From Nitratireductor mangrovi (GTDB lineage Bacteria; Pseudomonadota; Alphaproteobacteria; Rhizobiales; Rhizobiaceae): a DNA stretch of 64,000 nt. Below, piece after piece: positions 1-8,137 of the stretch; position 1 is the stretch's first letter; every line of letters starts with the position of its first letter. Below the pieces are notes generated by a model. It had not been told where the DNA came from, made no database searches, and saw nothing but the letters and a program-made list of their open reading frames with translations. The stretch is from positions 4,634,001-4,698,000 of the forward strand of contig NZ_CP042301.2 in the NCBI RefSeq assembly GCF_007922615.2, read 5' to 3'. The position numbers were made by a program, and so were the translations under genes.

Positions 1-431
1 CGCGCCTCGGGCCGCAGCGCGAAGATGAAGCTGTTGCGATCCTCCGATATCGTCACGCCTTCCGCGACAAGTCCGTAGATCGCGTCCGGCTCGTCGAGCG
101 CCCGCGTCATCAGCGCATCGAAGCAGAGCTCCATGCGCGGCGGCGCGTCGCCGCGCGCCACGAAGCTGTTCAGCGTGTTGAAGGTGAGGACGTTCTGGTT
201 GAAGCCCCAGTTCGGCGGCGCGAAATTGAAGGTGCCGCCGGTCGGGGCGTCCGGGGTCGCATAGTCGAAATGCGAAAAGCCCGCCGCGTATTTGAGCTCG
301 CCGAAAGCGGAAAGTCCGTGCAGCGCCTGGCCGGTCGGGTTCTCCGCCAGGGCCGGCCCGGGCAGCAGCGGTGCCACCAGCCCGGCGCCGGCGAGCGTCA
401 GGAATTCCCGGCGTTCGAGGGGCGCTGCCAT
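1..431 (-). CDS. Extracellular solute-binding protein family 5 (YejA-like), N-terminal part
   Basis: This is probably the periplasmic binding protein of a peptide ABC transporter. About 143 N-terminal residues are visible before the gene runs off the left edge. It starts MAAPLERREFLTLAGAGL, a Tat-like signal (RREF) with a hydrophobic stretch ending near ALA. After that comes the family segment GELKYAAGFSHFDYATPDAP, which closely parallels GESKYGDDFAHYDHVNPDAP in the upstream neighbour. The start codon lies one base after the stop of that neighbour, so the two are co-transcribed tandem paralogues. In yej-type loci the permease and ATPase genes follow, here probably outside the window. The family is clear; peptide as substrate is inferred. 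Confidence 0.88.
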   Translation of the reverse strand, partial: MAAPLERREFLTLAGAGLVAPLLPGPALAENPTGQALHGLSAFGELKYAAGFSHFDYATPDAPTGGTFNFAPPNWGFNQNVLTFNTLNSFVARGDAPPRMELCFDALMTRALDEPDAIYGLVAEGVTISEDRNSFIFALRPEA

Positions 432-432
432 G

Positions 433-2313
433 TCAGTTCTGGCTCGAATATTTCTTGGCCAGCACCGCTTCCTTTTCCGGGTCGATCCACCAGGAATCGA
501 TGTCGGCGCCGAGATAACCCGGCTGCTCGTCCGGAATGCCGAACTTGTTCCAGTAGGCAAGCCACAGCACCGGGCGATGCCATTGCGGCACGACATAGAA
601 GTTCCACAACAGCACACGGTCGAGCGCGTGCGTGGCCGCGATCAGTTCCTCGCGGTCCCTGGCGTAGATCACCTTCTCGACCAGCGCGTCGACCACCGGG
701 TTCTCGATCCCGGCGAGGTTCCGCGAGCCCGGCTGGTCAGCCGCCACCGAACCCCAGAATTCACGCTGCTCGTTGCCCGGCGACAGCGACTGCGCGAACT
801 GCCCGGTCACCGAATCGAACTCGTAGCCGCGCACGCGGTTGATGTATTGCGTCGGATCGACGATGCGCAGCGAGGCGTCGATGCCGAGCTTGCGCAGCGT
901 CGCCACATAGCTGCCGGTGATGATCTCGTCGGTCGGGCTGCGGCCCAGGAACTCGATGCTGAACTGCTCTCCGGTCTTCTCGCTGACCAGCTTGCCGCCC
1001 TTGATGACCCAGCCGGCCTCCGCGAACAGCTTCACGGCCTGGCGCAGGTGCTGGCGCTCGGCCTGCGGCGAATCGTAGACCGGCAGCTTGAATTCTTCCG
1101 TGAACACTTCCGGCGGCAGCTGGTCGCGGAACTCTTCCAGAATCTCCAGTTCTCGGCCTTGCGGCAGGCCGGACGAGGCCAGTTCGCCGCCCTCGAAATA
1201 GCTGTCGGTGCGGGTGTTCTTTCCGTAGAACAGGTTGCGGTTCATGCTTTCGAAATCGAGGGCGATGGTCAGCGCCTGCCGCACCTTGCGGTCCTGGAAC
1301 TGCGGCCGCCTGAGATTGAGCACGAAGCCCTGCATCGGCTCGCCGCGCTCGGTCGGAAACTCGCGCTTGATCACGTCGCCGGCCTCGAAGGCGGGAAAGT
1401 TGTATTCCACCGACCAGCGCCGCGAACTGCTTTCCGGCCGCAGGTCTTCGAGCCCGCCCTTGGTGAAGGCCTGCCATTCGGCGTTCTGGTCCTGGATGTA
1501 GACGTAGCGCCGCCGGTCGAAATTGTTGCGCCCGACATTCACCGGGTGCTCGGCGGCCCAGTAATCCTCGACCCGCTCCCAGATGATCTCCGCGCCGGGG
1601 CGGAAGCTCTCGATCTTGTAGGCGCCCGAGCCGAGCGGCGGCTCCAGCGTCGGCTGGGTCACGTCGCGCGCCTTGCCCTTGGCGTCGGTGCCCTGCCACC
1701 AGTGCTTCGGCAGCACCGGCATGTCGCCGAGGATGTGCGGCAGCTCGCGGTTGCCGGTCTGGTCGAAGGTGAACAGGATTTCGCGCTCAGAGACCGCTTC
1801 GGCCTTTTCCACGCTGGAGAAATAGCGGTTGAAGTTGGGGCTGTGCTCCTTCAGCACGCCGAAGCTCCACACCACGTCTTCCGCCGTGATCGGCTCGCCG
1901 TCATGCCATCTGGCGCGCGGGTCGAGCCTGTAGGTCGCCGACGAATAGTCTTCCGGATATTTGTAGGCCTCCGCGATCAGCGGGTGGCTGACACCCGGCT
2001 CGTCCACCGACTGCTGCATCAGCGTGTCCCACAACAGCCCGCCGAAGAAGTTCAGCCCTGCCGCCGCCGTTCCGCGCACGATGAAGGGGTTGAAGCTGTC
2101 GAAGGTGCCCGGCGTTACCGAGTTGAGAGTGCCGCCCTTCGGTGCGTCGGGATTGACATGGTCGTAATGGGCGAAGTCGTCGCCATATTTCGATTCCCCG
2201 ATCAGCGAGGTGGTGGTGTGCCATTCCTCGGCCGCCGGGAGGTTGGTCGCAAATGCCAGGATGAGCCCGGCGGCGCCGAGGCAAGCCGCGCGACGTGCCG
2301 CGTGTGATCTCAT
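433..2313 (-). CDS. Extracellular solute-binding protein family 5, YejA-like peptide-binding protein
   Basis: This 626-residue periplasmic protein should bind oligopeptides and deliver them to a Yej-type ABC importer. A Sec signal peptide of about 28 residues (hydrophobic LGAAGLILAFA, cleavage near LPAAEE) precedes a full family-5 SBP body. That body includes a conserved YRLDPRARWHDGEPITAEDV segment near residue 130. The length fits YejA-type proteins, which are longer than DppA. It is the first gene of a minus-strand operon and is followed after one base by a second, similar binding protein. Upstream lies a rho-independent hairpin and the convergent-side end of the cytochrome gene. YejA relatives import peptides such as microcin C in enterics; the substrate here is not known. 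Confidence 0.9.
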   Translation of the reverse strand: MRSHAARRAACLGAAGLILAFATNLPAAEEWHTTTSLIGESKYGDDFAHYDHVNPDAPKGGTLNSVTPGTFDSFNPFIVRGTAAAGLNFFGGLLWDTLMQQSVDEPGVSHPLIAEAYKYPEDYSSATYRLDPRARWHDGEPITAEDVVWSFGVLKEHSPNFNRYFSSVEKAEAVSEREILFTFDQTGNRELPHILGDMPVLPKHWWQGTDAKGKARDVTQPTLEPPLGSGAYKIESFRPGAEIIWERVEDYWAAEHPVNVGRNNFDRRRYVYIQDQNAEWQAFTKGGLEDLRPESSSRRWSVEYNFPAFEAGDVIKREFPTERGEPMQGFVLNLRRPQFQDRKVRQALTIALDFESMNRNLFYGKNTRTDSYFEGGELASSGLPQGRELEILEEFRDQLPPEVFTEEFKLPVYDSPQAERQHLRQAVKLFAEAGWVIKGGKLVSEKTGEQFSIEFLGRSPTDEIITGSYVATLRKLGIDASLRIVDPTQYINRVRGYEFDSVTGQFAQSLSPGNEQREFWGSVAADQPGSRNLAGIENPVVDALVEKVIYARDREELIAATHALDRVLLWNFYVVPQWHRPVLWLAYWNKFGIPDEQPGYLGADIDSWWIDPEKEAVLAKKYSSQN

Positions 2314-2404
2314 GCCTTCCCCTTTGTTTCTCGTTGCCGTCGAACATAGGCCGCTCGCGGCCGATGAAAACGCCCGACGGGCCGGTTTTGCGCAAGGCTA
2401 ACAA

Positions 2405-2431
2405 AAAAAGCCGGGCGGAACCCGGCTTTTT
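2405..2431 (-). terminator. Rho-independent terminator downstream of the cytochrome c gene
   Basis: An 11-bp inverted repeat (AAAAAGCCGGG, five-base loop, CCCGGCTTTTT) forms a stable GC stem. It is followed on the minus strand by a run of seven T. It begins about 25 bases after the stop of the cytochrome gene. The A/T flanks are symmetrical, so it could also act on plus-strand transcripts. Confidence 0.85.
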
Positions 2432-2455
2432 CGTGGTGGCGAGATTACAATTTGG

Positions 2456-3160
2456 TCATTCGGCCGCGGGCTTTTCGGCCTCCTCGGCCGCGTCTTCCGC
2501 CGCCGGTTCGTCCGCCGCTTCGGCCCCCGTCGCGGCCGGCTTGTCCTCGGCCGGCGCTGCCGTCGACGTGTCGTCGGCGCCTTCGGCGGCCGCCGATTCA
2601 CTTTCTGCCGGCGCTTCCGGCAGCGGCGCCGGGTTGTCCGAAAGGCTGCGCAGATAGGCGATCAGGTCGGCGCGCTGGGCCGGGTTCTTGACCCCGGCGA
2701 AGCCCATCGCCGTGCCCCTGATCAATCCCTTCGGCGAGGCCAGGAAGTCGTCGAGATGCTGGTAATCCCAGACCACCGAGCCGCCTTCGGCAAACTCCGT
2801 CATCGCGCCCGAATAGGCAAAACCCTCATGGCCGGCGACCGGCCGGTTGACGATGTCCCAGAGGTTCGGGCCGACCTTGTTGGCGCCGCCGTTCTCGACC
2901 GTGTGGCAGGCCTGGCACTTCTTGAACTGACTTTCGCCGGCGCCGATGTCGGCGGACGCCAGCCTGACCGCGATCGGCTCGACCTGCGGCTCGCTCGGCC
3001 CGCCATGGCCTGCATCTTCCTCCGGCGCCTCGATCGCATAGCCGAACTGGTCCGGCGCCGGGCTGGCGAAGATCGAATCCGACACGATGCCGATCGTGAA
3101 CACCGCGAACACGGCGGCGAGCAGGCCGCCAAGCAGCTTGTTGAGTTCGAATGAATCCAT
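2456..3160 (-). CDS. Membrane-anchored c-type cytochrome (CycM-like)
   Basis: This 234-residue cytochrome c probably carries electrons in the periplasm between the bc1 complex and a terminal oxidase, as CycM (c552) does in rhizobia. Residues 8-30 form an uncleaved membrane anchor. The haem motif is CQACH near residue 82, and a distal Met ligand is likely in GTAMGF near residue 151. The fold ends at about residue 177 (ADLIAYLRSLSDNP). It is followed by a low-complexity tail of roughly 57 residues rich in Ala, Glu and Pro, with no similarity to the haem domain. The gene is divergent from kdsB and has its own terminator. The symbol cycM is plausible but not assigned, because the tail is unusual. 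Confidence 0.88.
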   Translation of the reverse strand: MDSFELNKLLGGLLAAVFAVFTIGIVSDSIFASPAPDQFGYAIEAPEEDAGHGGPSEPQVEPIAVRLASADIGAGESQFKKCQACHTVENGGANKVGPNLWDIVNRPVAGHEGFAYSGAMTEFAEGGSVVWDYQHLDDFLASPKGLIRGTAMGFAGVKNPAQRADLIAYLRSLSDNPAPLPEAPAESESAAAEGADDTSTAAPAEDKPAATGAEAADEPAAEDAAEEAEKPAAE

Positions 3161-3324
3161 TGGCCGAAGCTCCCGAAATCCAGGGACCGCGCGGCCCTCG
3201 GGCGGCGGTCGGACCAGCCGTCGCCGGTCGAATTGTCGCGAACGGGTCTAGGTCTTTTGCCGCGGCCTTGCAACACATATAAGGGCCATTCCAAGTGAGA
3301 CCTTTTGCCACTTTTGCGGTTTTC

Positions 3325-4053
3325 ATGTCCGTTCTCGTGCTCATCCCGGCCCGCATGGCCTCCACCCGGCTGCCGGGCAAGCCGCTCGCCGATATCGCCG
3401 GCCGGCCGATGATCGTGCATGTCGCCGAAAGGGCCGCCGCAAGCGGCCTCGGCCGCGCCGTCGTCGCCACCGACAGCGACGAGGTCTTCGCCGCCGTGCG
3501 CCGCCATGGCCACGAGGCGGTGATGACCCGCGGCGACCACCAGTCCGGCTCCGACCGCATCTTCGAGGCGCTTCGGGCCCTCGATCCGCGCGCCGGGGTC
3601 GAGACCGTCGTCAACCTGCAGGGCGACCTGCCGACCATTGCGCCCGGGACCGTGCGCGCCGTGCTCGATCCTCTCACCGACGCGGAAACCGATATCGCCA
3701 CGCTCGGCGTCGAGATCGCCGACGAGGCCGAGAAGGACAATCCCAACGTCGTCAAGATCGTCGGCGCGCCGCTTTCGGGCGACCGCCTGCGCGCGCTCTA
3801 TTTCACCCGGGCCCGCGCGCCCTGGGGCAAGGGCCCGCTCTACCACCATGTCGGCATCTACGCCTATCGCCGCGCCGCGCTCGAGCGCTTCGTGGCCCTG
3901 CCGCCGTCGCCGCTCGAAAAGCGCGAGCGCCTCGAACAGCTGCGCGCGCTCGAGGCCGGCATGCGCATCGACGCCCGCATCGTCGAGGCCGTGCCGCTCG
4001 GCGTCGACACGCCTTCCGATTTGGAGCGCGCCCGCGCGCTGCTTTCTGCCTGA
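3325..4053 (+). CDS. kdsB: 3-deoxy-manno-octulosonate cytidylyltransferase
   Basis: KdsB activates Kdo with CTP to CMP-Kdo for the inner core of lipopolysaccharide, in the cytosol. The start was set at ATG 3325, giving 242 residues. This puts the nucleotide-binding signature [16 protein letters not shown] at residues 4-19, as in other KdsB proteins; an upstream GTG at 3295 would add ten unconserved residues. Further family motifs are VATDSDEV and [11 protein letters not shown]. The Asp in LQGD contributes to Mg-CTP binding. The gene precedes pheA by 22 bases on the same strand, an arrangement common in Rhizobiales. Confidence 0.95.
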   Translation: MSVLVLIPARMASTRLPGKPLADIAGRPMIVHVAERAAASGLGRAVVATDSDEVFAAVRRHGHEAVMTRGDHQSGSDRIFEALRALDPRAGVETVVNLQGDLPTIAPGTVRAVLDPLTDAETDIATLGVEIADEAEKDNPNVVKIVGAPLSGDRLRALYFTRARAPWGKGPLYHHVGIYAYRRAALERFVALPPSPLEKRERLEQLRALEAGMRIDARIVEAVPLGVDTPSDLERARALLSA

Positions 4054-4075
4054 GGATCGAGAAAGAACACCGCCA

Positions 4076-4936
4076 ATGACCGCAAAGATAGCCTTCCAGG
4101 GCGAGCCCGGCGCCAATTCCGACACCGCCTGCCGCGACATGTTTCCCGCCATGGAGCCGCTGCCGTGCCCGACCTTCGAGGACGCCTTCAACGCGGTCGA
4201 GACCGGCAAGGCCGAACTCGCCATGATCCCGATCGAGAACACCATCGCCGGCCGCGTCGCCGACATCCACCACCTGCTGCCGGATTCGCGCCTCCACATC
4301 GTCGGCGAATATTTCCTGCCGATCCATTTCCAGCTGATGGTGCTGCCCTCGGCCTCGCGCGACGACATCAGGGCCGTCTACAGCCACATCCACGCGCTCG
4401 GCCAGTGCCGCAAGATCATCCGCCGCCATCGCTGGAAGCCGGTCGTGGCCGGCGACACGGCGGGTGCCGCGCGCCTCGTCGCCGAGGAGGGCGATCCCAC
4501 CCGGGCCGCGCTGGCGCCGCGGCTGGCGGCCGATCTCTACGGGCTCAAGATCGTCGGCGAGGATGTAGAGGACACCGACAACAACGTCACCCGCTTCGTC
4601 GTGCTCTCCAAGTCGAGGAAGTGGGCCGAGCGCCGGGATCCCGGCGCCAAGATGATGACCACCTTCATCTTCCGTGTCCGCAACGTGCCGGCCGCGCTCT
4701 ACAAGGCCATGGGCGGCTTCGCCACCAACGGCGTCAACATGACCAAGCTGGAGAGCTACCAGCTCGGCGGCAAGTTCTTCTCGACGCTGTTCTACTCCGA
4801 CATCGAGGGCCACCCCGACGACCGCAACGTCGCGCTGGCGCTGGAGGAGCTGCAGTTCTTCTCGCGCGAGGTGCGCGTTCTCGGCGTCTACGAGGCCCAC
4901 CCCTTCCGCGCCACCCAGAGCGAGGACGAGGATTGA
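4076..4936 (+). CDS. pheA: Prephenate dehydratase
   Basis: This monofunctional 286-residue enzyme converts prephenate to phenylpyruvate, the committed step to phenylalanine. The start ATG 4076 gives the typical N-terminus MTAKIAFQGEPGANS; the reading frame is open far upstream inside kdsB, but that part is a shadow. The catalytic domain (about 1-180) carries the TRFVVLS signature. The C-terminal ACT domain (about 195-275) contains KLESYQLGG, the ESRP-like loop that binds phenylalanine for feedback inhibition. There is no chorismate mutase domain, unlike the enteric P-protein. Confidence 0.95.
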   Translation: MTAKIAFQGEPGANSDTACRDMFPAMEPLPCPTFEDAFNAVETGKAELAMIPIENTIAGRVADIHHLLPDSRLHIVGEYFLPIHFQLMVLPSASRDDIRAVYSHIHALGQCRKIIRRHRWKPVVAGDTAGAARLVAEEGDPTRAALAPRLAADLYGLKIVGEDVEDTDNNVTRFVVLSKSRKWAERRDPGAKMMTTFIFRVRNVPAALYKAMGGFATNGVNMTKLESYQLGGKFFSTLFYSDIEGHPDDRNVALALEELQFFSREVRVLGVYEAHPFRATQSEDED

Positions 4937-4966
4937 CGGGGCGAGGATTGATGGGGGGAGGGCGCT

Positions 4967-5944
4967 ATGGCTGACGCCGTTTCCCTGGCGGCATCGAATC
5001 TGGTGTCGCCGATCGTGTTGAGTTTCGTGCTCGGCGTCGCCGCCGCGCTCGTGCGCTCGGATCTTTCCTTTCCCGAGGCGATCGCCAAGGGGCTGTCGCT
5101 CTACCTGCTGTTCGCGATCGGCTTCAAGGGCGGCGCCAGTGTCGCCGGGCACGGCCCGGAATTGCGCCTGTTCGCCACCATCGCGGCGGGCCTTCTGCTC
5201 TCGCTCCTGCTTCCCTTCCTGGCATTTTTCCTGCTGCGCGCGCTCGCCAGGCTGTCGCCGATCGACGCGGCCGCGGTGGCCGCCCATTACGGCTCGATCT
5301 CGATCGTCACCTTCGTCGCCGCCAACACGCTGCTGGCTTCGAGCGGCCTCGAGCCGGAGGGCTACATGGTCGCGGTCGCCGCCGTGATGGAGGCTCCGGC
5401 CATCCTGTCGGCGCTGTGGCTTGCCGCGCGTTTCGGCGGCGGCGGCGAGATGGGTCCCAAGGTCTGGCGCGAGATCCTGTTCAACGGCTCGATCGTGCTC
5501 CTGATGGGCGCCTTCGCGATCGGCGCCCTCACCGGCGAGAAGGGGCTGGCCGAGATCAGGGGTTTCGTCGTGGACCCGTTCAAGGGCGTCCTGTGTCTGT
5601 TCCTGCTCGACATGGGTCTCGTCGCCGGCCGCGGCCTGCTGTCGAGCCGGGGCGTGCTGACGGTGCGTGTCCTGTCCTTCGGTTTCCTGATGCCGCTCGC
5701 CGGCGCCGCCCTTGCCTTCGTCGTGGCGCAGCTCCTCGGCCTGTCCGTCGGCGGCGTGGTGCTGCTGATGGTGCTATGCGCCTCGGCGTCCTACATCGCC
5801 GTGCCGGCTGCCATGCGCGTGGCCCTGCCGGAGGCCAATCCGGCCCTCTCCCTCACCCTGGCGCTGGGCGTGACGTTTCCGTTCAACCTCACCGTCGGCA
5901 TTCCGCTCTATATTCTGGCGGCGAGCTCGTTTGCCGGCCCCTGA
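4967..5944 (+). CDS. SbtA-like sodium-dependent bicarbonate transporter
   Basis: This 325-residue integral membrane protein has about ten hydrophobic segments and an inverted-repeat layout typical of the SbtA family. In cyanobacteria SbtA imports bicarbonate with sodium for carbon concentration. Family-like stretches include a YLLFAIGFKGG motif near residue 46, AAHYGSISIVTF near 104 and CASASYIAVPAAMR near 270. The next gene, 13 bases on, is a PII-like protein of the SbtB type, which strongly supports the assignment because SbtB gates SbtA. No RuBisCO or carboxysome gene is in the window. The substrate is inferred from family and pairing. Confidence 0.85.
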   Translation: MADAVSLAASNLVSPIVLSFVLGVAAALVRSDLSFPEAIAKGLSLYLLFAIGFKGGASVAGHGPELRLFATIAAGLLLSLLLPFLAFFLLRALARLSPIDAAAVAAHYGSISIVTFVAANTLLASSGLEPEGYMVAVAAVMEAPAILSALWLAARFGGGGEMGPKVWREILFNGSIVLLMGAFAIGALTGEKGLAEIRGFVVDPFKGVLCLFLLDMGLVAGRGLLSSRGVLTVRVLSFGFLMPLAGAALAFVVAQLLGLSVGGVVLLMVLCASASYIAVPAAMRVALPEANPALSLTLALGVTFPFNLTVGIPLYILAASSFAGP

Positions 5945-5957
5945 TCGGAGAAGGACC

Positions 5958-6269
5958 ATGCTCATGCACGAGGCCAAGAGGGTCGAGATCATCATCGAGG
6001 CGGTGATGGAGGACCGGCTGACCGACATCCTGATCGACAATGGCGTCACCGGCTATACCGTCTTGCCGGTCAGCGGCGGCTCAGGCCGCTCCGGGCGCTG
6101 GAGCCGCGACGGCCAGGTCGGCAGGGCGCAGGGCATGGTGGCGGTCGTCTGCGTCGTCGGCCCCGACAGGCTGCCGGCCCTGCTGGAGGCGGTGCTGTCG
6201 GTCGTTGAGCGCCATATCGGCCTTGTCAACGTCACCGACACGCAGGTGATCCGGGCCGAGCGTTTCTGA
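5958..6269 (+). CDS. PII-like SbtB-type regulatory protein
   Basis: This is a 103-residue small trimeric PII-fold protein. PII features include a beta1 strand RVEIIIEAV and the closing strand GLVNVTDTQVIRAERF. The region between residues 31 and 52 is Gly/Ser/Arg-rich (VSGGSGRSGRWSRDG) and would be the flexible T-loop that binds nucleotide and plugs SbtA. SbtB proteins of cyanobacteria bind cAMP, AMP or ADP and often end in a Cys-containing R-loop, which is absent here. The start ATG 5958 follows a GGAGAAGG ribosome-binding site; the frame is open slightly upstream. It is co-transcribed with the transporter. Confidence 0.82.
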   Translation: MLMHEAKRVEIIIEAVMEDRLTDILIDNGVTGYTVLPVSGGSGRSGRWSRDGQVGRAQGMVAVVCVVGPDRLPALLEAVLSVVERHIGLVNVTDTQVIRAERF

Positions 6270-6275
6270 ACGGCG

Positions 6276-7217
6276 CTAGTCGCTTTCCGCCCACGCCTTT
6301 ATCAGATGGTGGGCGATCGCCATCTTCGGCGGCACCAGCACGCCGTCCGGATGGGTGCCGGCCACGATCTGCCGCGTTTCCGCCCGCGTGAACCAGCGGC
6401 AATCCTCCAGTTCGGCGGCGTCGGCGTTGATTTCCTCGCTCAGCGCCTCGCCGAAACAGCCGATCATCAGCGAATAGGGAAACGGCCACGGCTGGCTGGC
6501 GTGATAGACGACGCGGCCGAGCTTGATGCCCGACTCCTCGAAGGTTTCGCGCCGCACTGCGTTCTCGATCGTCTCGCCCGGCTCCACGAAGCCGGCGAGG
6601 CAGGAATACATGCCCGGCATGAAGTGCGGGCTGCGCCCCAGAAGGCATCTGTCGGGCGTCACCGCCAGCATGATGACGACGGGATCGGTGCGCGGAAAAT
6701 GCTCGGCACCGCATTTCGGGCAGGCGCGCTTGTAGCCGCCGGCGCGCATGTCGCTTTCCGTGCCGCAGCGCCCGCAGAAGCGGTGGTTGTGGTTCCACGC
6801 CAGAAGTGCGGCGCCCTGCGCCAGCGCGCCCAGCGTCGGCGTGTCGAGCAGGCCCTGCATGTAGATCGAGCGGTAGTCGATCGCCTTGATCGTCTCGGGC
6901 AGGTCGTCCGGCTCCAGCCCGCCCGGCGCGGCGACGATTGGGCCGTCGCGGTCGCGCCCGAGCAGTACCGCGTGTCGCAGCTTCGCGGCGAGCGCCCTTG
7001 CTTCGTCGGCCGTGTGCCAGGCGCTGAAGCCCTGGCCGTTGCCGCGCAGTTGCGCGCGGCCGCCGCGCATCAGCAGGATGCGGCAGGACGGCTCTGCTAG
7101 CGCCGCCTCGGCGCTGTCGTCGCTGCGGTGTTCCGACTGGCGGTCGATCTCGTTGCCGGCGAAGCCGACAGACTGGCTCGGCTCGCGCTCGGGTGCTTCG
7201 AACAGGCGAAAGGACAT
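6276..7217 (-). CDS. nudC: NADH/NAD pyrophosphatase NudC-type Nudix hydrolase
   Basis: This enzyme hydrolyses NADH and can remove NAD caps from RNA. The 313-residue protein has an N-terminal NUDIX-like domain. A four-cysteine zinc ribbon follows near residue 147 (CGRCG, CPKCG). The Nudix box is GFVEPGETIENAVRRETFEE, and downstream is the NudC signature SQPWPFPYSLM. All catalytic Glu residues of the box are present. The stop lies only 6 bases from the SbtB stop (convergent). The HIT gene upstream on the same strand may share its transcript. Confidence 0.93.
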   Translation of the reverse strand: MSFRLFEAPEREPSQSVGFAGNEIDRQSEHRSDDSAEAALAEPSCRILLMRGGRAQLRGNGQGFSAWHTADEARALAAKLRHAVLLGRDRDGPIVAAPGGLEPDDLPETIKAIDYRSIYMQGLLDTPTLGALAQGAALLAWNHNHRFCGRCGTESDMRAGGYKRACPKCGAEHFPRTDPVVIMLAVTPDRCLLGRSPHFMPGMYSCLAGFVEPGETIENAVRRETFEESGIKLGRVVYHASQPWPFPYSLMIGCFGEALSEEINADAAELEDCRWFTRAETRQIVAGTHPDGVLVPPKMAIAHHLIKAWAESD

Positions 7218-7262
7218 GCGGAGGCGGTTTCCTGGAGGGTTGCGGGCGGACGGTGAAGGAAC

Positions 7263-7682
7263 CTACAGCGCGCGGCGCACGGTTTCCACAAATTGGTGCA
7301 GGTCCTCGCGCCGGTAGGGCGTGCGCAGGCCGTGACCCCACACCGGGCCCGGCCAGTTCGCGTCGTTTTCGGAGCGCGCGACCACATGCACGTGCAGCTG
7401 CCGCACAACATTGCCCAGCGTGGCGACGTTGATCTTGCTGCAGCCGGTGGTGTCCTTCAAGGCCTGGGCGACGAGGTTGATCTCGAAGGTCAGCATGGTG
7501 AGGTCGAGCGGCGTCAGCTCGAACAGCTCTTCCACGTCCGGCCGCTGCGGAACCAGGATGAGCCATGGCCAGCGGCTGTCGTTCATGACCCGCAATTCGC
7601 ACAGCCCGAGCCACAGCACCGGCTCGCTTTCGCTGTTGAGCTTCCGGTCGAGTTCGAAGCCGCGCCTGTGCCCCCTCATCAT
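7263..7682 (-). CDS. HIT family nucleotide hydrolase
   Basis: This 139-residue HIT-domain protein carries the histidine triad QLHVHVVAR near residue 95, with His-phi-His-phi complete and Ala/Arg in place of the third His position. This resembles the HIT/diadenosine tetraphosphatase branch seen in alphaproteobacteria. Tryptophan-rich segments (SRWPWLILVPQR, NWPGPVWG) are typical of that branch. It probably acts on nucleotide phosphates; the substrate is unknown. It lies upstream of nudC with a 45-base gap and is likely in the same operon. Confidence 0.87.
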   Translation of the reverse strand: MMRGHRRGFELDRKLNSESEPVLWLGLCELRVMNDSRWPWLILVPQRPDVEELFELTPLDLTMLTFEINLVAQALKDTTGCSKINVATLGNVVRQLHVHVVARSENDANWPGPVWGHGLRTPYRREDLHQFVETVRRAL

Positions 7683-7857
7683 GGGCGTTTCCCCGCATTC
7701 ACGGGAGAGAGGCTAGAGGGTGCCCGTTCCCCCCGCAAGGGTGTCCGCGCGCTTGTGGGTCGATTCGCTGGCGCGCGCGGCGCTGAAAGTTCCCTCATGG
7801 GGAGGGGTGGGGGGTACAGGCGGTTCCGTGCCCGCCCCTTGTGCCGAACTGCGAGCC

Positions 7858-7874
7858 GCTACAGGCCCTGTAGC
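7858..7874. repeat. Perfect 8+8 bp palindrome upstream of the DUF6471 gene
   Basis: GCTACAGG, one central base, CCTGTAGC: a perfect inverted repeat 81 bases before the start of the DUF6471 gene. It lies in the otherwise featureless 272-base gap after the HIT gene (7683-7954). The size and symmetry suggest a dimeric repressor site, possibly autoregulatory. No clear promoter could be fitted around it. Confidence 0.4.
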
Positions 7875-7954
7875 CAGCCGGGAGCTCATCGCCTCCGCCG
7901 CGGGGATGTGCGACAGACGAAGTACGTGTCCGGCAGGCCAAAGCGCGGTGGATA

Positions 7955-8137
7955 ATGCGCGTGGAGATGGCGAAACGGACCGTCACCTATTCACAATTGC
8001 TGGAAAGGCTGGAATCCATTGGGGTGCAAGAGGACGAACGCAACCTGAGGAACAAGGTCAGCCGTGGCAAGTTCACCGCCGCCTTCATGCTCCAATGTCT
8101 AACCGCGCTTGGACCGCGGCAATTGCAATTGGACTAG
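7955..8137 (+). CDS. DUF6471 domain-containing protein
   Basis: This small 60-residue protein matches the DUF6471 pattern as I know it: EMAKRTVTYSQLLERL, then a GVQEDERN segment and NKVSRGKFTAAFMLQCL. The fold is expected to be a small helical, HTH-like domain. Homologues usually have 10-20 more N-terminal residues. The frame is open upstream with a Trp two codons before the chosen ATG, so the N-terminus may be truncated or the real start not recognised. It overlaps the next gene by 43 bases in another frame. Function is unknown; these proteins are frequent in mobile or accessory loci. Confidence 0.6.
   Translation: MRVEMAKRTVTYSQLLERLESIGVQEDERNLRNKVSRGKFTAAFMLQCLTALGPRQLQLD

Noticed and set aside
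292..2307. Long 671-codon plus-strand frame opposite the YejA-like gene
   Set aside because: It is the antisense of a clear family-5 binding protein. Its composition is the Arg/Leu/Gly/Val-rich type produced by reverse reading of GC-rich codons, and no family is recognisable.
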